64,000 nt of DNA. It comes from Climacium dendroides (Eukaryota > Streptophyta > Bryopsida > Hypnales > Climaciaceae). The notes below the pieces were generated by a model that saw nothing but the letters and a program-made list of their open reading frames with translations, was not told the DNA's origin and searched no databases. Position numbers and translations under genes: made by a program. Positions 22,998 to 34,859 of this stretch are shown piece by piece; position 1 is the first letter of the stretch; each line of letters opens with the position of its first letter. The DNA lies in assembly GCA_950106755.1 (NCBI GenBank), contig OX467082.1, positions 20,212,001 through 20,276,000 of the forward strand, given 5' to 3'.

Positions 22998-23700
22998 TTC
23001 ATACTCTTACCCTGGATATGCAGAGTGTGCACGCTCCTACATATTGGAAAAAATGCTTAAAGCGCCGCAAGCAATCCCCTCTACCATACGCACTTACACT
23101 CAAGAAAAATTCAGGTTGTATGTCAAAGGTGCAACCAAGACGAAGTCAACAGACATCACAGGACTCTTTTTCAGCGCGTTGGCTACGTGACAGTTTCAAA
23201 TGGAAGAATCTACACTACGGATAATCAACAAACACCCAACATCTCCAAACACAATGAACGCCATAAATGAAGCAATCGGAAAGAGAATACCTATCCTGAG
23301 AAGATTGATAAAACCCAACCTGCTGTGAAAATTTCCCTGGATCTCGATATTGATTAATCAACTGCAAAAACTCCAAGCAATCGATCATGAATGAAAATTT
23401 GTGAAGCATGACAAGATCCTAATTCAAACAAATCCAAGACCTCTAGCTTGCGAACTACGCTTCATGTGAATCTACAATCTGTGAATTTAAAGAAATAGGA
23501 AGGAGAAACTTAGAACTGAAGAAACCCAGGAAGCCAAATTTGTGAACGTCCATCATACCTGCGGAGGCTTGAAACAGATCAACAAAAGCTGAAAAACGAA
23601 TTGAAGACACAGTTCATTTGCCGGCAGGCTTGAATGCCACGCTTGCTCTTGACAGACTTTTTAACATTTTTCACTCATACAGTAGATTAGTTTTGGGTTT
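22998..23700 (-). promoter_or_regulatory. RNA cyclase upstream region, possible 5' UTR intron
   Basis: The sequence is GC-richer than the spacer beyond 23700. On the minus strand a donor-like CGCAG|GTATGATGG lies near 23572 and an acceptor-like CATATCCAG lies about 20 bp before the start codon. A 5' UTR intron is therefore possible. This is inference from splice-site appearance only. Confidence 0.25.
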
Positions 23701-25577
23701 GACATCATCTCTAAGTTATTATGCTCTAAAAGCGACCATTTAAGGGCTGGTCTGCGTTTTTCATAAGAAAAACAGATGTGGAACTTAATACAAGTGGTTT
23801 TATATTTTTTCAAGCATTTTTGAATTATTTATAAATTTTTAAAGATTTGGGGCATAGGCACCTATTTGTGACCATAGGTCTTCCAAACTCGGTCCACTTG
23901 CAACTTGCAAAGAGATGTAAAGACAATGATTGGCTCTTACAATTAAAAAAAAGCAATTTTTCCTTGATGCATTCAATGGCTATAGTGGGCCATCTCATCT
24001 TCATTCTCGAGTTAATAATAGGAATGATTGAAGGAGGGGCATTTTTAGAGCAAACTACCTTAACCCTAGAAGGACAGGGCTCAGGTGAATTGACCCCTTC
24101 ATTGCCTTATATTTTACCCTTAGAAAAAATACTAGAATTTTTTATTTGCTACATGATAAATTTTACAAATTCTAAATTCATATTTGCAATTAGAGGCCCT
24201 AGATATTTTAAGAGAAGTGAAGTTATACAAAATTTCCATGGCACAAAATAGGAGGAAATTTTTACAATTATCCTTAGTTAGGGCAATAAGGGAGTCAATC
24301 TTCCATGTCTTGAAGGATGGGCCTATGACCGCTGATGTCAAGCTTCATTATCCATCACTCTATTTGTTGCCATTTTGCAACTAGATATGAATGAAAAATT
24401 TTATATTTATTTTTTAGGGATGAAATTTTATGTCTACAAAAAGTCTTAAAATTTTCAAATTTTTTGGAAAAAATTTGAAACTACTGTGCATTTTCTATAA
24501 AAATAAATGAAGAAAATTCATATCAAATACATAATATACTCAAAAAATCTGAAATTTTCATCATAGATGTATAGTGTATAAAATCATGGTATAAACCAAA
24601 GTAATTGTGTCACTCTAAAATCAAAAAATTAAAAAACCATGATTATTGGCCCGAAGTTCATATTGCTTATAAAACATTGAAATTTACAAGTTTTTCAATT
24701 GGAGTAGAAACTTCACTTCATAAGCTTCATTTCATTAGTTGAACTCAAATTCAAAAAATATTATTTAGAGGCTTAAATTTACATCAAGAGTAAAGAACAA
24801 AAAATGGCTACAATACATTACAAGGGTGATCCATGCATTAAGCATCTTCTTCATTAGAAAAATCAATAATATATTGTAATAAGAATTTTTTTAATATTAT
24901 TCACTAAAAGTATTTAAAATATCTTCATTCATCATAATGAAGGAATTTGCAATACTATTCATAAAATTAATACTTTGAAAATTTATAATTTATCCATAGA
25001 GAGTCCAAATAATGCATATGAAGGTGTATTGTAATCTTGTACACTTACCAATAAGATACTTTAAAAATTCATAATTTATTCATATAGTGTCCAAATAATG
25101 TGTATAAAGGTGCATTGGAACCTTGTGCACTTATCAATAAGATCCAATAAAAGAAAAGAGTTTTACAATAGAAAATTTGCTCAATTGCTATTAGTATTAA
25201 TTATAACTCTCCTTACCTTAGTTGTTGTAATAGCATGGAATCTAATTGTGCAATTTTCTAAAAATATAGGGAATGACACTTTGGTAAGGTATACAACTTG
25301 TTTCCAACAATGCTAAGTGTTTTAGCATATGTGTCTGATTGGGGAATGGTAGGGGAATAATGTAATAGAAATAATGAAGATTGCCCTATTTTTTATAAAT
25401 TTTTATAAATTTAAAAATTAGTAAAAATTAATGGTGTGTAGATTACAATTTGACTTGTTCTTGATATATAAACAAACCTATTTCCAAGAAGCACAAAATT
25501 AAAATCTACTCTTAGCAAATTCATTAAGCATCAATGTGTTATTTGTCATCCAATAATGAAGTTGCTAAACCACATTA
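23701..25577. other. AT-rich intergenic DNA
   Basis: A 134-codon plus-strand open frame at 23847-24251 has a hydrophobic stretch (AIVGHLIFILELIIGMI) but no recognised family and AT-biased composition; I do not call it a gene. 24400-24850 resembles 17400-17880 and belongs to the dispersed repeats. Nothing else is supported. Confidence 0.4.
24971..25142. repeat. 86-bp tandem duplication, two diverged copies
   Basis: Copies start at 24971 and 25057 with the blocks TACTTTGAAAATTTATAATTT and TACTTTAAAAATTCATAATTT split from a common ancestor, and both end near CAATAAGAT. Confidence 0.75.
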
Positions 25578-25879
25578 TAACACTACTAGAAAATGCATGT
25601 TTTATGACTACAAAATATGATTGCAATGAGTCAAAAAATCTCAAAATATGACTCATGTCAAAATCACTATAGATGATTCGGAACATGACTAGGTTTAATC
25701 ATTATTGACGAGTCATTATCGTATTAAACATCAATTATATTAACAATCATATACATTAGGGAGTATTATTAGCCTTAATTAGCCATTTCTTGCCAACATG
25801 GTGTATATGTTGATTGTCTTTTGGGGCTTGACTTTCTCTTGAGCTACTTGGGAAGAAGGAAAAAAGGCCTATGTGGCAT

Positions 25880-26260
25880 ATGACTCCACATAGTCATATT
25901 TTTGGCTAACGTGGAATATGATTGCAATGAGATATATTTTTGAATGACTTGGAATATGATTATAATTAATCATATTTTGGCTGATATGGAATATGACTAT
26001 AATGAATTATATTTTTGGCTAATATGAAATATGACTACAGTAAGTCATATTTTGGTTGACATGACATATGATTTTTAGATTTTGTACAATTATATTTTTT
26101 GTTGATGTAGAATATGACACTTGTAAGTCATATTTTCTGCTAAGGTGGAAAATGACCTTCTTGAGTCATATTTTTGAATGATGTGGAATATGACTCTTAT
26201 AAGTTATATTTTTTATTGATGTAAAATATGACTTTTGTGAATCATATTTATAGTTGATGT
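25880..26260. repeat. Subterminal array of ~50-bp repeats in the CACTA element
   Basis: Roughly seven degenerate copies of a unit with GTGGAATATGA ... TCATATTTTTGG occur in succession. Alternating AATATGACT and AGTCATATT words make each unit weakly palindromic. Confidence 0.7.
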
Positions 26261-27097
26261 GGTAGTTCATGTGAATGTGATTGGTAATTTATAATTGATT
26301 GCAATTATGCTTTTAAAAGCGCAAAGCCACCTTTTGGTGTGTATAACTATGAGCATTATATGACTATATGAGACAATCATGCAAGAAAAAAATGTAATTT
26401 TTTTAATGACATTTATTAGTCACCAATACAATATATATATATCATAATGAATCATTTAGACAAGCCAACATGGTCTATTTTCCTTACAATAATGTGAAGA
26501 TGGTTCTATTGGGTTATAAATAGCCTTCAACAATTTTGTTTCAATTTTTCATGTATATATATACAATTAAAGAAATAGGAGGTTAATTTTTAGTGAATGA
26601 ACAATAAAGCTTAACCTTCAAAAACTTACAACAACACAAAATATGTAGCACAAGTTCAAAGTAAGAAGAATAGTGGTAATGGAGTGAAAAAAAAAGAAAA
26701 AATAGTAAGTGTTAAGAGATAACAACAAGCAAGAGTTAAAATGCAACAAAGAACTATGACAAAGAGACAACAAGAAACAACAAGAAATGAGAGTTAAAAT
26801 CCAACAACAAAAAAAGAGTAAAAAAGAATTGAAAGCCAAAAAAAAAAAAATTTTGATGCAACAAGATGAAACAAAAAGCATGAACTAAAGAGCAAGAAGA
26901 AGTAAGAGTTAAAATGTAAGACAAAGAAAGAATTTTAATGCAACAAGAAAAAACAAGAAGTATGAACTAAAGAGTAAGAAGTAAGAGTTAAATTATGAAC
27001 TAAAGAGCAACAAAAGGTAACAACTAAGAAGCAAAATCAAGAAGTAATAAGAAATAAAAGGTAAGAAACAACACAAAGTAAGGAAGAAGAGCTCAAA

Positions 27098-27313
27098 GAA
27101 GTGATGGCTAGGGTTTCAAAACTTTAAAAAAGTGGCACTTAGGGTTTTCAAAATTCTAAAGAAGTGGTGGATAGGGTTTCAAAACTTTAAAGAAGTGGCA
27201 CTTAGGGTTTCTAAAATCCTAAAGAAGTGGTGGCTAGAGTTTTTAAAACCCTAAAAAAGTGGTGGCTAGGGTTTCAAAATTCTAGAAAAGTAGTGGTTAG
27301 AGTTTCAATATCC
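27098..27313. repeat. ~35-bp tandem array with telomere-like words
   Basis: Six or so degenerate units contain AAGAAGTGGTGGCTAGGGTT followed by TCAAAATTCTA. AGGGTTT recurs once per unit. The spacing is about 34-36 bp. It lies inside the CACTA element. Confidence 0.8.
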
Positions 27314-27708
27314 TAAGACAATGGCTTGACCATATTTTTTTTGTATTGTCCATATTTTTTGAGGGGTGCCCCAAAAAATATGACTGGAAATACAACTGAA
27401 CCAAAATTATGACTACACAGTTTTTCAACAATTTCCTTACCCAAATTTACTTTGGGCTATCCAAAACAAAAAAATATAATTACTATAGAAATACGATTAT
27501 AAAATATGACAAAAAAAATATGATTGTGAAATATGACTCCACATCCCAAAATACATTCCCTATGGTTCCCTATGAAGTATTTGGCGTTTCCAACAGGCGT
27601 ATATGATACACCCATGAAGTACAAGGTCAAAATATGACTGCGACTAGTCGCTAGTCATCCTCAACCATATTTTTACAATCATAAAATATACATTTTCTAG
27701 TAGTGTAA

Positions 27709-28263
27709 GGTGAAAGCAATCAAAACCAAGAGTATATCTAATGGCATCATTTTCTACACATGATAGTCATTTTAGAACTTAATTGTATAATAAACTTGAC
27801 AATTACTACTTAGACAAAATTTAAATCCTTCTCCACATAAATATAGAGACTTGCATGTTTTGAAATTTGGCATGATTACTAAATTTCATGTTAGAATTCA
27901 CATTCAAAAAACAAAATACAAAAAGACTTCTTCCTACAAATTTTATTGTAATTTAAAAGTGATGCATATGAAATTAGTTAAAAATTCCTTACAACCCTTC
28001 ACTGCACAATGTACAATCATAGGGTGGTGATACTAAATTTTATTTGCATTGCAATTGAATTGGTAGTTGAATTGTGCAGTTACTATGTGGTAATTGGCAA
28101 TGGTTGTTTGTTTTTTGCCTTAACTAGAAAGTGATGTTATTGAGTATACTCTTGATTTTGGGTGCTTCTACTATATTCCCCTCATTCTCATAAATAGGTC
28201 ACCCTACCTTGCACAAATGAAGTCTAGAGGTTGTATATTTAAAGAACATCACCACCAATTGTA
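27709..28263. other. AT-rich spacer, nothing recognised
   Basis: Spacer between the CACTA element and the second 345-bp MITE. No gene, RNA or repeat structure was seen. Confidence 0.35.
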
Positions 28264-28608
28264 CTACACTAATGATGATAAATACTGTTATGTTGTGATT
28301 AGTGTTACCTGGATTTTTACCTTGATCACTCTAAACTTCAATTAGTTGGCATTTAGTGTTGTATTCACTTTTCTGAGCAATAATTTTTTTGAACATGTAA
28401 TAGGTTTCTTGAGTTCATATGGATTTTTTTGCATTTTGATGAAATAGTTGGGTAACACTAAATATAAACTTGTAAAAAATTTATACCCAATAGTTAACAA
28501 ATAGTGTCTATGTTGACATTTAGTGTTGGTAACATTAACCAGATTGTTGACAATTAGTATTATTTTTCGTAATTAGTGTTGCCAACACTATTATCATCAT
28601 TAGTGTAG
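28264..28608. mobile_element. 345-bp MITE, copy 2
   Basis: Same length and same terminal inverted repeats (CTACACTAATGATGATAAAT ... TTATCATCATTAGTGTAG) as the copy at 15592-15936, in the same orientation, with scattered point differences. No target duplication is visible. Confidence 0.75.
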
Positions 28609-28625
28609 TCGGCCTCTACGTCACT

Positions 28626-28677
28626 TTTTACTTATTGCGCATAGTTTTAGATTTTACTTATTGCACATAGTTTTAGA
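28626..28677. repeat. Short tandem duplication, ~26-bp unit
   Basis: TTACTTATTGCGCATAGTTT is followed directly by a second copy with one substitution (TTGCACATAG). Confidence 0.75.
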
Positions 28678-28998
28678 AAAATAGCTCTGCACCAATACCA
28701 CATTACGTTAAAAGTTATGCCGTTCTTCCTATCACTTACATTTGCTCGACAACCAAGGGCCTTTTTAGTGGACAATATTACACTCATGCCAAGTTGATCA
28801 ACTTTGACTATGACTTCTATGGAGATTAATGAGAAGTGAGAAGAAAAGAGAGAGCTTTAGTAAGGACTTTAAGGGATTGTTGGTGTGGAGCATTAAGTCT
28901 CAAGTGCTCCACCACATCTCACAAGAGGCAGCAAGTGCCTCGCCGCTTCTTCATGCCGTGGTCCAATTCTGCAGAGCTGGTGGTCATTTCCTAACCCA

Positions 28999-29095
28999 AT
29001 ATGAATTCACAATATTTCACAAGGGCACCATTGATATGAAAAGAGTCACATGTGGGGATCCTCAGTGGGAATGATAACCGACTTCACTTGTTCGA
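28999..29095 (-). pseudogene. Decayed duplicate of the ALDH last-exon 3' end
   Basis: On the minus strand this reads [17 protein letters not shown] followed by a stop. It parallels the true ALDH C-terminus [18 protein letters not shown] and stop at 29388-29445. The 3' flank is also duplicated: ATTCACAATATTTCACAAGG occurs at both 29003 and 29337. Upstream of the Met the homology ends at a GTTAGTGCAG|GCCC sequence that looks like a splice acceptor. It is either a fragment of a tandem ALDH copy or an unused alternative terminal exon. Confidence 0.7.
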
Positions 29096-29387
29096 ACATG
29101 GGCCTGCACTAACCTCTTATCGTAAAAGCATCTCAGCTTCCTGAACGAACACATACCGATCTAACTTCCTATCTCCCAACACCTCCACATGACTCCAGCT
29201 AAGACCTTCGTGCACAACGCCACAATACCTGTTGTAGAACCTCTACAGTAGTACGCTAGTAGCCGTAAATAGCCTTGGATCTAATGGTACACAGTCCCCT
29301 GAAAAAGAATGGGAAACACACACTTGGGTAACGGACATTCACAATATTTCACAAGGGTAACAGAAATGCTGTAGCAAGTAGGTGGAG

Positions 29388-32300
29388 TCACAAGTACGAG
29401 GGATCGGTGATGGGAATGATGACCGACTTCACTTGTTGGTACATGGCCAGCGCGTATGCTCCATTCTCTCGCCCAAATCCACTCTTCTTGTATCCCCCAA
29501 ACGGAGCAGACGGCACCAGAACGCCGTACGCATTCACCCACACCGTGCCTGCTTTCAGTGCACGTGTGCAAGTGTTGATTACGTCCACATTCTTCGTCAT
29601 CAGAGTGGCTCCTAATCCATATTCCGATTCATTCGACCGTTTTATCACTTCTTGCACCGTCCTGCAACACCATTCAACTCACATTATTGATCACCTGTGT
29701 TGGAATTATAGTACTTGATCGAAATTTAATAAATCTTGAGTTTATGGATGCTCAGGTAGCTAGAGCACCACAGGACATAGGCCAGTTGTAAGACCACCAA
29801 TAAGAGCACAATGCAACTGGTACGTTCAAACATACTTAAACGGTATGTGTAGAGACATCAAGGTGGAATCTTCAGTAGCTTGGTGGGTGAAAGAGATACA
29901 GTGGAGTTGAGCATATCTCTCCATACCTCTATTCTATAGTTGGGTGACGATTTACATTCTCACATCAATACTTTTGTCTTCATATAGTTAAACAACCTGA
30001 TTTAATTATGACACACAACGGGGATTTACGACACAAAAAAAGGTGTAACTTCAGTGAGAACAGTGTTAAGAACCTGTAACATGACTCTCCGCAAAAATTC
30101 TTCTAGAGCTGGCAGGTCTACGTGATTGGAAAGAGTGATACATATTGGAGTATCCTACATAGAAAGGCCGATGTCTTTTGCTTTCATAAAAGGCGTAGCC
30201 ATATACAGACAAACGGTAATAGAAAAGTCATGAGGTTGTAATAATATGTACTTGAATTTGATGACACACATCACCGGTCCAAAAATCTCCTCTCGACAAA
30301 TTTTCATGTCATCCTGTGGAACAAGCCAACCCATATCAGCACAAAGGCTTCACACAATCCAAGAAAGAAAACACAAGCTAAAAAATGAATCTGCACAACA
30401 TTATTGAAAAGATGCATCAACTCTTTGGAAAAGGAATCTAGACTATTTCTGTACACAATTTGTAAACTCTTGTTAGGTGGGAGGAACCAAAAGCTTCAGG
30501 AGGACGACAAGCATTTAAGGAAGTCGCACCTAATTGCAACCCGTTTCTAAACCGATCCCTACCAATCCTTGTTTACAACATACAGCCTCTATTAATGGGA
30601 GTCTCGGTAGATTTTGGCTATACCAATGTTCAGCACTTTGAAAATCATATTATATTCAGACAGTGTCCAAAAAATGCATGCAAAGAGAATCTGAAATCCC
30701 CGTTTGACTCCCAACACAAGATCAAACAACAATTTAATAAGAGCCACGCTCAAATGCATATTCGGGTGATTTCAGGTGAAGTTACCTCAGCCAATCGCTG
30801 AGCGCCATGCATGCTCTCAACATTGAATGCGAGACATCCGAGTCTGTTTTATTGGTTGCAGTGTTTTATTTCTACAGTGAAGAAGAGTAAGTTTTCCCAA
30901 CTGCTGAAAATGTGATGTGGGACAATATAGGTATGGACTTACTTGAACATCGGCAAAAATGGTCGGTTGAATGTAGTAGCCTTTGTGGCCTACCCGCTCA
31001 CCACCTGTAACAAGCCGGGCACCCTCGTCCTTTCCAGCTCGGATGTAGCTCATCACTCTATTGTATTGAGCTCCGTCTGCCTGCTCTCATATAGTGTCCA
31101 TTCTGAGTTTCTGAAGTACTCGAAAAAGGGAAAAGAAACTATGTGACACTTCAATTTTTTGAAAGAACGTTCATTCCACAAAGCCAGGGCAACGTTCTTA
31201 ACCCTAGAGGACTGAGATTGCATTCTAATAAAGAGACTAATTTGATTAATGATATTGTGAACAGGAAAATTCAGAAAGGGCTAAATTTATATAAACAGAA
31301 TCAATGAAGAACATTGCTTGTGCTGGTCAAAAAAATATATAAAATAGAACAAAGAAAGTCTCCATATGATACACTAGAATTCATAAAACATTATGGGGCC
31401 AAGTTTGGGACACTAATAATCCTGAAAACTAATAAACATATGTTGGATGTTGATAAATTTACAACTAAGAAAGTCGTTACGATGATGTAAACATAGGGAT
31501 CCTTACATGAGAGCACATGATTTCATACCTGAGGGCCTTGCTCAACACCTGGTTTGAACGGATCTCCTACAACACGCGTCTCAGCACGGGCTTTAGCTCG
31601 CTCCAAATACTCGTCATACACACTTTCGTGCACAAAAGTGCGGGAACCTGCAACGCACATTTGTCCCTGCAAGAATGCAATGTTTCCCTTTTTAATGATC
31701 AGATCAGTCTCACGATTTTCTTAGAACTTTAGAGTATGATGAATGGAGACCTTTTTTTGGTCAATTTTATATATTTTTTTTATCAATCCGCAATGTTCTT
31801 CATTGATTCTGGTGATGTAAAATTTGAACCCAACTGAGTTATATTTTTCACAATATGATCACTCAAATTTATCATTTCAAACCCATGAATCCTTGGTGTC
31901 TTGGGGGAAAACATAAAACTTTCTCCAAGTAACAGAGGACAGCGCACCCCGTTGTAGAAGATAGCTTGGTGTGCTTGTTCAACAGCAGAGTCCATGTCTG
32001 CGTCACCGAAGATGATGAAAGGTGACTTCCCCCCAAGCTCTAGATTCACGGGTTTCAGGTTGCTCAAAGCTGCAGCTTGCATGATTTGACGTCCCACTTC
32101 GGTTGACCCGGTGAAAGCCACCTGTTTCATCAGAAACGTCAAACTTGCAAAACAAATGAGTGCAAATTTCCTTCACCTTGAACTTGTCATAAGGTAAGCA
32201 CACCCATTATGGTCACCCATTGCAAGTTCGCAAAAATAGGTTAAAATTTGGATGAAGAAATAACGTGCATTTCTTATCAAAGAGAAGCGATAGCATGCTG

Positions 32301-34687
32301 AAGTGTTGAAGTGGAAGTAGAGAAGATTGGCCCAAAAACGAAGAGATATTCACTTCCAAAGTTCATCGGAAGAGAACCAGTAACTGACAATAGGATCGCC
32401 CAAGCACAACACATGTTGAAAAGAATACAATGAGCACACAACATGGTGGATTCACAGAGTAACACATGTTCAATGACTTCTCCCAATAACTTCTTATCAT
32501 GCCTTTCTTCACCATTCAACATTCATGTTTTAGGTCTAGGTGTTAGGCGTTCAAATCTTAATTTGTACACAATAAAAAGAAGATTTTCTAGCAAGCTGTA
32601 TGCCATAAGCAAAGCATGAAACTAATCAATTTAGTAAACAACCCCACGAAATCCAGAAAAAGAAATTGAAAATCACTTACCTTATCAATATCCATGTGAC
32701 TTGCAATATGCATGCCGGCATCGCCGTAGCCATTAACCACATTCAAAACGCCCTCTGGCAACCCCGCCTGCAATAAGAAAAAACAACAGTGAGAACACCA
32801 CTTCTTCGAAAGATATACATGCCACAAGTTTCAAACGGCTTAGAAAATTCAAAACTGTCTTAAATCATTTGAAACTTCCTAGAACGTCAATGATTGAGTC
32901 TTAATCCTTTGACAAAACAAATTGTTCACGAATCACGAAAATCTTGTGATTCAGGGGTTTAGGGTTTGAGATATAGTATGTGCACAAATATTTCTTGCAG
33001 TCATTCCCCGCAATGGCATGTAAACCCTAACAGAAACCAGTGACACTTGAAGCTACAATCTATTCTAGAGATTTGAGTACAATCCATTCTAGAGATATGA
33101 GTACAATCTATTCTTGAAAGTAGAAACCCTAAACCCACCTCGGCTGCAAGCTTGGCGATCAAAAGAGCCGAGAGGGGACTTTGATGAGCTGGTTTGAGGA
33201 CAATGGTATTCCCACATGCCAGCGCCGGAGCCACTTTCATGGCCAGAAGGTAAAACGGCGCATTCCATGGCAAAATTGACCCCACTACGCCAATCGGCTC
33301 GTGTAAAGTGTAGGCAAGAAACGGTCCCTCCGCGGGCAGTACCGACCCATGCACCTTATCACACCATCCTGCCACAGAAATCCAAACTACTTTAAAAATC
33401 AACGCTAATCAGGAGCTTTCGGACAACACCATGAATCTCTACATGAAAAATGTCGTCAACAATGTCAAGAACTCGAACCTGCATACTATCGAAATAATGC
33501 ACTTGCAATCAGGGGCTTTGAAACAATATCATAAATCTCTACATGAAAATTGTCGTTAACAAATGTCAAGAACTCTACCCTGCATAGTATCGAAATAATC
33601 AAATAGCAGTCAGGAAAGTTTAAACAAAAGCATAAATTCCTACATGAAGAAAGGGCATTAACAATGTCAAGAACTCTAACTTGCACAGTGTCGAAATAAT
33701 CCAATTGCAATTCGGAGCTTTTACACAAAATCACAAATTTCTACATGAAAAATGTCGTTAACAATGCCAAGACCTCTAACCTGCATAGTATCGAAATAAC
33801 TCAATTGCAATCAGGGAGTTTTGAAACAAAATCATAAATCTCTTCATGAAAATTATCATCAACAATGTCAGAAACTCTAACCTGCATAGTACCGAAACAA
33901 TCCAATTGCCAGAGGAGCCTCTGCCAGTCTTGCGAAGTCATACACTTTGCCCATGCTCAGTGTATCCAAAGCCGACAGTTCATCTTTGTGCTCGTCCATC
34001 AAGTCCGCCATTCGATTCAACACACGAGCACGTTCCTGCATAAGCCTCGCAAACATAAGAATTTCTCCAAATTCCGAATTCTTCGACAGTGAAACCCTAA
34101 CCCTACAGTTGAGGGTGTGTACCTGTCCGGGCATGCGGGGCCAAGGACCCTCCTCGAAGGCCTTGCGAGCAGCGCACACGGCGCGGTCCACATCCTCGCC
34201 TTCAGCTTGTGCCACTTCCACAGCCACCTCTTCCGACCTCGGATCCACGGACGAAAATGACTTGCCTGCAAATGAATCTCACAATGAATTCTTCTTTGGC
34301 TAAATGTCTAAGGTCACTCATCTTTGAATGGAAATGGGGTTGTCCATGGTCAATTATAGTGATCTCCAACCTGCCTCTCTGAAATTGCATAAGAAAATGG
34401 CCCCTTTGAAATTATACATAGCAATAAAAGGTTGATCTCGACAGATGTAGCTCTTGTATCTAAAAGATCTCTGCACATCTCCACCGTGATCTCTCAAAAA
34501 TTTCATTTCGACATATTACTTCAAATGCTGATCACCCTTAAAATCTCTTTTCATCATTGATTGCTACACTGATCATAGCTTTGCCTCAAAAAAGAAGACC
34601 ACTACCTGAGGCCGAGTCAACGAAGTCGTTGTTGATGAACAACTTTGTGTATTGGACTGGGAATGGGGATTTGAGAGGAGTTTCCAT
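29388..34687 (-). CDS. Cytosolic aldehyde dehydrogenase, family 2 (ALDH2C-like), ten exons
   Basis: Exons in transcript order: 34606-34687, 34123-34265, 33882-34035, 33139-33368, 32681-32767, 31948-32121, 31529-31666, 30943-31080, 30252-30313, 29388-29661. They total 1482 nt (493 residues plus stop); all introns are GT..AG and every phase matches. Family reaction: NAD(P)-dependent oxidation of aldehydes to carboxylic acids. Visible landmarks: PWNAPF with oxyanion Asn162, the Rossmann loop FTGSTEVG (235-242), LELGGK with general base Glu260, and catalytic Cys294 in GQMCVAGSR. The 34-residue spacing between Glu260 and Cys294 is as expected. The C-terminus has [13 protein letters not shown]. The N-terminus [19 protein letters not shown] has no transit peptide and the C-terminus no peroxisomal signal, pointing to the cytosol. 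Plant 2C members oxidise coniferaldehyde/sinapaldehyde, but the substrate here is unproven. An in-frame Met at 34720 could add 11 residues. Confidence 0.95.
33055..33113. repeat. 24-bp tandem repeat in ALDH intron 4
   Basis: Two and a half copies of CAATCTATTCTAGAGATTTG-type units follow one another just inside the donor side of intron 4 (between exons at 33139 and 32767). Confidence 0.75.
33405..33909 (-). repeat. 101-bp minisatellite spanning the ALDH exon 3 / intron 3 boundary
   Basis: The block containing the exon 3 end and donor (GGTACTATGCAG|GTTAGAG, minus strand) recurs inside intron 3. The CTGCAT marker (plus strand) sits at 33882, 33781, 33681 (TTGCAC), 33580 and 33479, so the period is 100-101 bp. 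Each unit recopies about 28 nt of coding sequence plus the intron start. The first intronic copy could still encode AIELFRYYA; later copies contain substitutions or stops. The array fills most of the 513-bp intron. Confidence 0.9.
34295..34532 (+). repeat. Dispersed repeat in ALDH intron 1 (copy B)
   Basis: Matches 19131-19401 in mS41 intron 1 along its length, in plus orientation, so it is antisense to the ALDH gene. It lacks the internal duplication seen in copy A. No terminal repeats or target duplication are evident. Confidence 0.75.
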
Positions 34688-34739
34688 CGGGTCCGTGGTC
34701 AATACTGCACGGCAGTGCATCCTGGCTTGGTTTTCTGTT

Positions 34740-34780
34740 GCAATTCACGCACAAATTCACTCAGATTATATGGTATCAAA
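34740..34780 (-). promoter_or_regulatory. Possible ALDH TATA element
   Basis: ATATAAT on the minus strand (34765-34771) lies about 80 bp upstream of the chosen start and 45 bp upstream of the alternative start at 34720. That is a plausible TATA spacing. No other core element is clear. Confidence 0.4.
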
Positions 34781-34859
34781 ATTTAAGAGCCACTCAAAAT
34801 TGAGAAGAGAGTGCAGAACAAGTGAGATCAGTGGTACCCGTGTGTGTTCCAATTTCGCA

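Larger units (their letters stand above)
25581..27705. mobile_element. Non-autonomous CACTA (En/Spm) transposon, 2125 bp
   Basis: The ends are CACTACTAGAAAATG and its complement, continuing as imperfect inverted repeats for about 40 bp. They are flanked by a 3-bp TAA duplication (25578-25580 and 27706-27708), diagnostic of CACTA elements. The subterminal regions carry many short AATATGACT/AGTCATATT-type repeats in both orientations, typical transposase-binding arrays. No transposase frame is present. The middle (26580-27060) is A-rich low-complexity sequence built from AACAA and AGAAG words, and the right part holds a separate tandem array. Confidence 0.85.

Noticed and set aside
23847..24251. 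134-codon plus-strand open frame with a hydrophobic stretch
   Set aside because: No recognisable family, AT-biased composition, no neighbour or splice support; probably chance or repeat-derived.
26618..26881. 87-codon minus-strand frame rich in Phe, Leu, Cys and Ser
   Set aside because: It is the complement of A-rich low-complexity sequence inside the CACTA element, not a membrane protein gene.
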